In this document: positions 59,824 to 64,000 of the stretch, piece after piece
Layout: each line of letters begins with the position of its first letter
How positions within the stretch are numbered: position 1 is the stretch's first letter
Assembly: GCF_001546115.1 (NCBI RefSeq)
Contig: NZ_KQ955211.1
Span: 1-64,000, forward strand
Source: Paracoccus aminovorans
GTDB lineage: Bacteria; Pseudomonadota; Alphaproteobacteria; Rhodobacterales; Rhodobacteraceae
Length of the DNA stretch: 64,000 nucleotides
Direction of reading: 5' to 3'
Position numbers and translations under genes: made by a program
The notes under the pieces: model-generated
The model's input: only the letters and a program-made list of their open reading frames with translations
Told to the model about the DNA's origin: nothing
The model's database searches: none

Positions 59824-61290
59824 ATGAGCGCAGGTGCGAGTTCCGCGGCAGCATCGCCGCACCAGACCGAATTGAAACGGGTCATGGGCCCGAAGCTGTT
59901 GTTGCTGTTCATCGTCGGCGACATCCTGGGCACCGGGGTCTATGCCTTGACCGGCACCGTCGCGGGCGAGGTGGGGGGCGCCGCCTGGGCGCCTTTCCTG
60001 GTGGCCTTCGCCGTCGCCACCATCACCGCCATGTCCTATATGGAGCTGGTGACGCGCTATCCCCAGGCCGCCGGCGCGGCGCTTTACACGCATCGCGCCT
60101 TCGGCATCCATTTCCTGACCTTCCTGGTGGCCTTCACCGTCATGTGCTCGGGGATCACCTCGGCCTCGACGGCCTCGAACGCCTTCGCGGGCTTTCTGAA
60201 CGACGGCTTCGGCCTGGGCTTCCAGAAGGGCAGCGCGGGCATCCTGGTGTTGGCGCTGGGGTTCATGGCGCTGGTCGCGGCGATCAACTTCCGCGGCGTC
60301 GGCGAAAGCGTCAAGGCCAATGTGGTGCTGACCTGCGTCGAGCTGTCGGGCCTTTTGATGGTGATCTTCATCGGCTTTTACGCCATGGCGCAGGGCAGGG
60401 CGGATTTCACCGAGGTGATGATCTTCCAGTCCTCGGCCGAGAAGGGCTGGTTCCTGTCGCTGACCGCGGCGACGGCGCTGGCGTTCTTCGCCATGGTCGG
60501 CTTCGAGGATTCGGTGAACATGGCCGAAGAGGTCAAGGACCCGGTGCGGATCTTTCCGCGCATCATGCTGACCGGGCTTGCCATCACCGGGGTGATCTAT
60601 GTGCTGGTGGCGATCTGCGCCGTGGCGCTGGTGCCGGTCGGCAACCTGTCGGACCCGGACAAGGGCTCGGCCCTGACCCAGGTGGTGCGGGCGGGGGCGC
60701 CGAATTTCCCCTTTGACAAGATCTTTCCCTTCATCGGCATGTTCGCGGTGGCGAACTCGGCGCTGATCAACATGCTGATGGCGAGCCGGCTGCTTTACGG
60801 GCTGGCGCGGCAGGGCGTGCTGCCGCATGCGCTGGGGCTGGTGCACCGCCAACGCCGGACGCCCTGGGTCGCGATCATCTTCACCACGGCCCTGGCCTTC
60901 GGGCTGATCTGGTTCGTGGTCACGCGCTCGGACCTGCCGGCGGTCAGCCTTCTGGGCGGGACCACGGCGCTGCTGCTGCTCTGCGTCTTTACCGTGGTCA
61001 ATATCGCGCTGCTGGTCCTGCGGCGGCAGCAGGTCGGGCACGCGCATTTCCGTGCGCCGCGCGCCCTGCCCTGGATCGGCGCCGCGACCTGCGCCTTCCT
61101 GGCCGGGCCCTGGGCGCGCAGCGCGGCGCAGATGGACCAGTACAAGGTCGCGGGCTGGCTTCTGGGCATCGGCGTGGTGCTGTGGGCGGCGACCTATGTC
61201 TGGAACCGCAGCACGCGCCACCACGTCCCGGGCGACATGAGCCATATCGAGGACCTGGCCGAACATCACGGCGATTCCACCCGGAACTGA
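59824..61290 (+). CDS. APC-family amino-acid permease
   Basis: A 488-residue transporter with about twelve helices. The helix 1 motif FIVGDILGTGVYALTGTVAG and the helix 6 segment FFAMVGFEDSVNMAEEVKDP are typical of cationic or branched-chain amino-acid permeases. The ATG at 59824 (MSAGAS) follows GGGAGACGATA; another ATG six codons earlier lacks such a site. Placement after the BkdR-like gene suggests uptake of branched-chain amino acids; this is inference. Confidence 0.82.
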   Translation: MSAGASSAAASPHQTELKRVMGPKLLLLFIVGDILGTGVYALTGTVAGEVGGAAWAPFLVAFAVATITAMSYMELVTRYPQAAGAALYTHRAFGIHFLTFLVAFTVMCSGITSASTASNAFAGFLNDGFGLGFQKGSAGILVLALGFMALVAAINFRGVGESVKANVVLTCVELSGLLMVIFIGFYAMAQGRADFTEVMIFQSSAEKGWFLSLTAATALAFFAMVGFEDSVNMAEEVKDPVRIFPRIMLTGLAITGVIYVLVAICAVALVPVGNLSDPDKGSALTQVVRAGAPNFPFDKIFPFIGMFAVANSALINMLMASRLLYGLARQGVLPHALGLVHRQRRTPWVAIIFTTALAFGLIWFVVTRSDLPAVSLLGGTTALLLLCVFTVVNIALLVLRRQQVGHAHFRAPRALPWIGAATCAFLAGPWARSAAQMDQYKVAGWLLGIGVVLWAATYVWNRSTRHHVPGDMSHIEDLAEHHGDSTRN

Positions 61291-61297
61291 AGCGGCT

Positions 61298-61330
61298 GCG
61301 CGGCTCTGGCGTTTTCCGGCAAAGCCGCGC
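61298..61330 (+). terminator. Hairpin between the APC permease and rutG
   Basis: GCGCGGCT (61298-61305) and AGCCGCGC (61323-61330) are perfect eight-base arms with a 17-base loop, starting eight bases past the permease stop. No T-run follows, so it may be a partial terminator or a leader structure of rutG. Confidence 0.35.
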
Positions 61331-61369
61331 ATGAGGGGGGCGACGCAACCCCTGACCCCGAGAGACGAG

Positions 61370-62653
61370 ATGGGCTATTTCCCGCAATGGCGCCGCGCGA
61401 CCGGCGCCACCGTCCTGCCGGACGAGAAACTGCCGCTGGCCGCGGCCCTGCCGATGAGCCTGCAGCACCTGCTGGCCATGTCCGGCTCGACCATCCTGGC
61501 GCCGCTGATCATGGGCTTCGACCCGAACGTGGCGGTGTTCTTTTCCGGCATCGGCACGCTTCTGTTCTTCGTCATCACCGGCGGGCGGGTGCCAAGCTAT
61601 CTCGGCAGCTCCTTCGCCTTCATCGCCGTCATCATGGCGGCGACCGGTTTTGCCGGCGGCGGGCCGAACCCGAACGTGGCCACGGCGCTTGGCGGCATCA
61701 TCGCCGCCGGCGCGCTCTATGCGCTGATCGGGCTCTTGGTCATGGCCATCGGCGCCGCTTGGGTCGAGAAGCTGATGCCGCCCGCCGTCACCGGCGCCAT
61801 CGGCATGGCGATCGGGCTGAACCTGGCGCCGGTCGCGGTCAAGCAGCTGGCCGGCAGCTTCGCGCATCTGGGCATCGCGCTGGCGACGGTGCTGTGCATG
61901 GCGCTGGTCTCGGTCTATGGCGGACGGGCGCTTCGCCGGGTCGCGGTGCTGGTGGCGCTGGTCTTCGGCTATCTCATGGTGCTCATCTGCGGCAACGGGC
62001 TGGGGCTGGTGCCGGGCATCGACTTCGCCGCCGTGGCCGCCGCGTCCTGGTTCGGCGTGCCGCATTTCACCGCGCCGCGCTTCGACTGGGGCGCCGTCGG
62101 GCTGATCGCCCCGGTCGCCGTGGTGCTGGTGGCCGAGAACCTTGGCCATATCAAGGCCTTGGGCTCGATTACCGGGCAGAACATGGACCGCTATATCGGC
62201 CGGGGCTTCCTGGGCGACGGGCTGGCCACCATGCTGGCGGGCATGGGCGGCGGCACCGGCGTCACCACCTATGCCGAGAATATCGGCGTCATGGCGATGA
62301 CACGGGTCTATTCGACGCTGATCTTTCCGCTGGCGGCGGTGATCGCCATCCTGCTGGGCCTGTCGCCCAAGTTCGGCGCCATCCTGCAGACCATTCCGGC
62401 GCCGGTCCTGGCGGGGCTGGCCGTGTCGGTCTTTGGCCTGATCGCCTCGGCCATGGCGCGGATCTGGGTCGACAACCGGGTGGATTTCTCGGACCCGAGG
62501 AACCTCTTCACTGTCGGCGTGGCGCTGATCTTCGGCGGCGGCGACTTCACCGTGAACTTCGGCGGCTTCGCGCTTGGCGGCATCGGCACCTCGACCGCCG
62601 CGGCGCTGCTGCTCTATCAGCTGCTGGGACTGCGGCGGCGTCCGGCCGAGTGA
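61370..62653 (+). CDS. rutG: Pyrimidine (uracil) permease RutG
   Basis: A 427-residue NCS2-family nucleobase transporter whose course follows E. coli RutG closely. It has FFSGIGTLLFFVITGGRVPS near residue 57, YLGSSFAFIAVIMAATGF, EKLMPPAVTGAIGMAIGLNL, VLVAENLGHIKALG near 245 and TGVTTYAENIGVMAMTRVYS near 290. It imports uracil or thymine with protons. No rut pathway genes adjoin it; in this window pyrimidine breakdown is by preTA-hydA 15-24 kb upstream. The ATG at 61370 (MGYFPQW) matches the RutG N-terminus; the ORF reads 13 codons further. Confidence 0.9.
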   Translation: MGYFPQWRRATGATVLPDEKLPLAAALPMSLQHLLAMSGSTILAPLIMGFDPNVAVFFSGIGTLLFFVITGGRVPSYLGSSFAFIAVIMAATGFAGGGPNPNVATALGGIIAAGALYALIGLLVMAIGAAWVEKLMPPAVTGAIGMAIGLNLAPVAVKQLAGSFAHLGIALATVLCMALVSVYGGRALRRVAVLVALVFGYLMVLICGNGLGLVPGIDFAAVAAASWFGVPHFTAPRFDWGAVGLIAPVAVVLVAENLGHIKALGSITGQNMDRYIGRGFLGDGLATMLAGMGGGTGVTTYAENIGVMAMTRVYSTLIFPLAAVIAILLGLSPKFGAILQTIPAPVLAGLAVSVFGLIASAMARIWVDNRVDFSDPRNLFTVGVALIFGGGDFTVNFGGFALGGIGTSTAAALLLYQLLGLRRRPAE

Positions 62654-62658
62654 CCCGG

Positions 62659-62744
62659 CTTCTTTGCTCCCCCAATACCCCGGGGGCCGCTTTCCGGGCC
62701 CCGTCGAGGGGCCCGGAAAGCGCGAGGGGGGCAGCGCCCCCCTC
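62659..62744. repeat. GC-rich palindromic intergenic element, copy 4 (bidirectional terminator)
   Basis: It begins CTTCTTTGCTCCCCCAATAC followed by CCCGGGGG. A perfect 14-base stem (62689-62702 / 62708-62721, loop GTCGA) and a perfect nine-base stem (62724-62732 / 62736-62744, loop AGC) follow. It lies between the convergent rutG and GMC genes, as expected of a terminator for both. Confidence 0.7.
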
Positions 62745-62783
62745 GGGGGCCCAACGGCGCGGCGGCGTCCCGGCGGTGCCAGC

Positions 62784-64000
62784 TCAGCCCCGCGCGTCCT
62801 CGCGCATCATCCGCGCGGCCTTTTCGGCGATCATCATCACCGGCGCATTGGTGTTGCCGCTGGTGATGGTCGGCATGACCGAGGCATCCGCCACCCGCAG
62901 CCGCCCCAATGCCCGGAAGCGCAGCCGCGCATCGACCGGCGCCGCATCGTCGGCGCCCATGCGGCAGGTGCCGACCGGGTGGAAGATGGTGGTGCCGATG
63001 GCGCCGGCGGCCTTGACCAGGTCCTCTTCGGTCTGGAAGGCGATGCCGGGCAGGTATTCCTCGGGGTTGAAGCGATTGAAGGCCGGTTGCGCGGCAATCT
63101 TGCGGGTCAGCCGGATCGCGCGGGCCGCGACCTCGCGGTCGGCGGACGTCGACAGGTAATTCGGCCGGATCGCCGGATGGGCGCGGAAATCCGGGCCGGT
63201 GACATGGACCGAGCCGCGGCTTTCCGGCCGCAGGTTGCAGACGCTGGCGGTCATGGCCGGGAAGGGGTGCACCGGGTCGCCGAACTTGTCCAGGCTGACC
63301 GGCTGGACGTGGTATTCCAGATCCGCCGTCGCCTTGTCCGGCCCCGAGCGGGTGAAGATGCCCAGCTGGCTGGGCGCCATCGACATCGGCCCCGAGCGTT
63401 TCAGCGCGTATTCCAGCCCGATCGCCGCCTTGCCCATCAGGCGCGAGGCCTTTTCGTTCAGCGTCGGCACGCCCGAGACCTTGTAGACCATGCGCAGTTG
63501 CAGGTGGTCCTGCAGGTTCTCGCCCAGGGCGTCGACCTCGGCCAGGGGCGCGATGCCGGCGGCCTGCAGCACGTCGCCGCGCCCGACCCCGGAATGTTCG
63601 AGGATCTGCACCGAGCCGATGGCCCCGGCCGCCAGCACGGTTTCGCGCGTGGCCCGCGCCTCGATGCGCTGGCCCTGGTGGTGGTAGAGCACGCCCTGGA
63701 CCTCGCCCGCCTCGATCACCAGCCGCTCGACCTCGGCGCCGGTCAGGATGCGCAGGTTCGGGCGATGGGCGACCGGGCGCAGGAAGGCCTTGGCGGCGCT
63801 CCAGCGCCAGCCGCGGCGCTGGGTGACGTCGAAATAGCCGCCGCCCTCGTTGTCGCCGCGGTTGAAATCGGGCGTGCGCGGGATGCCGGCCTGCTCCGCC
63901 GCAGCCATGAAGGCATCCAGCACGGCCCAGCGGACCCGGGCGGTTTCCACCCGCAGCTCGCCGCCGGCGCCATGCATGTCGTCGGCGCCGCGATAGAAAT
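62784..64000 (-). CDS. GMC-family oxidoreductase (choline/alcohol dehydrogenase-like), 5-prime end off window
   Basis: About 405 residues of the C-terminal part are present; the frame stays open to the right edge (FYRGADD before MHGAGG), so the FAD-binding N-terminus is outside. Seen motifs are HGAGGELRVE, the GMC signature region ATRETVLAAGAIGSVQILEH, then SGVG, the active-site segment FHPVGTCRMG and the last NTNAPVMMIAEKAA. Such flavoproteins oxidise choline, long-chain or polyethylene-glycol-type alcohols. Choline dehydrogenase would fit a methylated-amine lifestyle, but the substrate cannot be fixed from this part. Confidence 0.85.
   Translation of the reverse strand, partial: FYRGADDMHGAGGELRVETARVRWAVLDAFMAAAEQAGIPRTPDFNRGDNEGGGYFDVTQRRGWRWSAAKAFLRPVAHRPNLRILTGAEVERLVIEAGEVQGVLYHHQGQRIEARATRETVLAAGAIGSVQILEHSGVGRGDVLQAAGIAPLAEVDALGENLQDHLQLRMVYKVSGVPTLNEKASRLMGKAAIGLEYALKRSGPMSMAPSQLGIFTRSGPDKATADLEYHVQPVSLDKFGDPVHPFPAMTASVCNLRPESRGSVHVTGPDFRAHPAIRPNYLSTSADREVAARAIRLTRKIAAQPAFNRFNPEEYLPGIAFQTEEDLVKAAGAIGTTIFHPVGTCRMGADDAAPVDARLRFRALGRLRVADASVMPTITSGNTNAPVMMIAEKAARMMREDARG

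Overview
The window is GC-rich, densely packed DNA with alphaproteobacterial, Rhodobacterales-like gene content. The nearest match I can name from memory is a facultatively methylotrophic Paracoccus such as P. aminovorans or P. aminophilus; this is inference from gene content, not a database result. I see 53 protein-coding genes, one of them cut by the right edge, and no rRNA, tRNA, CRISPR array or transposase.

Region 1 (about 1-37 kb) is a methylated-amine methylotrophy island. The left part carries serine-cycle genes: mcl, an orphan LuxR-type regulator, then sgaA-mtkA-mtkB-hprA-ppc-glyA, followed by an ammonium transporter. The rest encodes a chain from trimethylamine to ammonium and C1 units. 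Tmm makes TMAO and Tdm releases dimethylamine and formaldehyde. DmmDABC gives methylamine, GmaS makes gamma-glutamylmethylamide, MgsABC makes N-methylglutamate, and a sarcosine-oxidase-like MgdABCD regenerates glutamate. Tdm, DmmD and MgdC all carry GcvT-type folate domains, so the C1 units can be loaded directly on tetrahydrofolate. Methylene-THF then feeds GlyA (serine cycle) or FolD-PurU (formate). Regulators in the island are LuxR, XRE-cupin, AraC/GlxA-like and GntR types. Next to tmm lies an orphan type-1 solute-binding protein without a signal peptide. Palindromes in the promoters suggest a small regulatory network: one 17-bp motif occurs upstream of the XRE-cupin gene and of mgdA, with degenerate copies upstream of mgsA.

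Region 2 (37-48 kb) is a reductive pyrimidine-degradation locus: preT-preA, two RutR-family repressors, an N-carbamoyl-beta-alanine amidohydrolase-type enzyme, dihydropyrimidinase and an ABC importer. RutR-like boxes lie upstream of preT and of the amidohydrolase gene. The related uracil permease RutG is 14 kb away at 61.4-62.7 kb.

Region 3 (48-53 kb) is a guanidino-compound module: a ureohydrolase, an MFS symporter, creatinase (creatine to sarcosine and urea) and a divergent LysR regulator.

Region 4 (53-64 kb) holds a branched-chain 2-oxoacid dehydrogenase operon (bkdA1-bkdA2-bkdB-lpdA plus a phospholipase D-like gene) with a divergent Lrp/AsnC activator. An amino-acid permease, rutG and the end of a GMC oxidoreductase follow. 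A family of GC-rich palindromic intergenic elements with a CTTCTTTG..AATACCCC core occurs four times in the window and probably acts as terminators.
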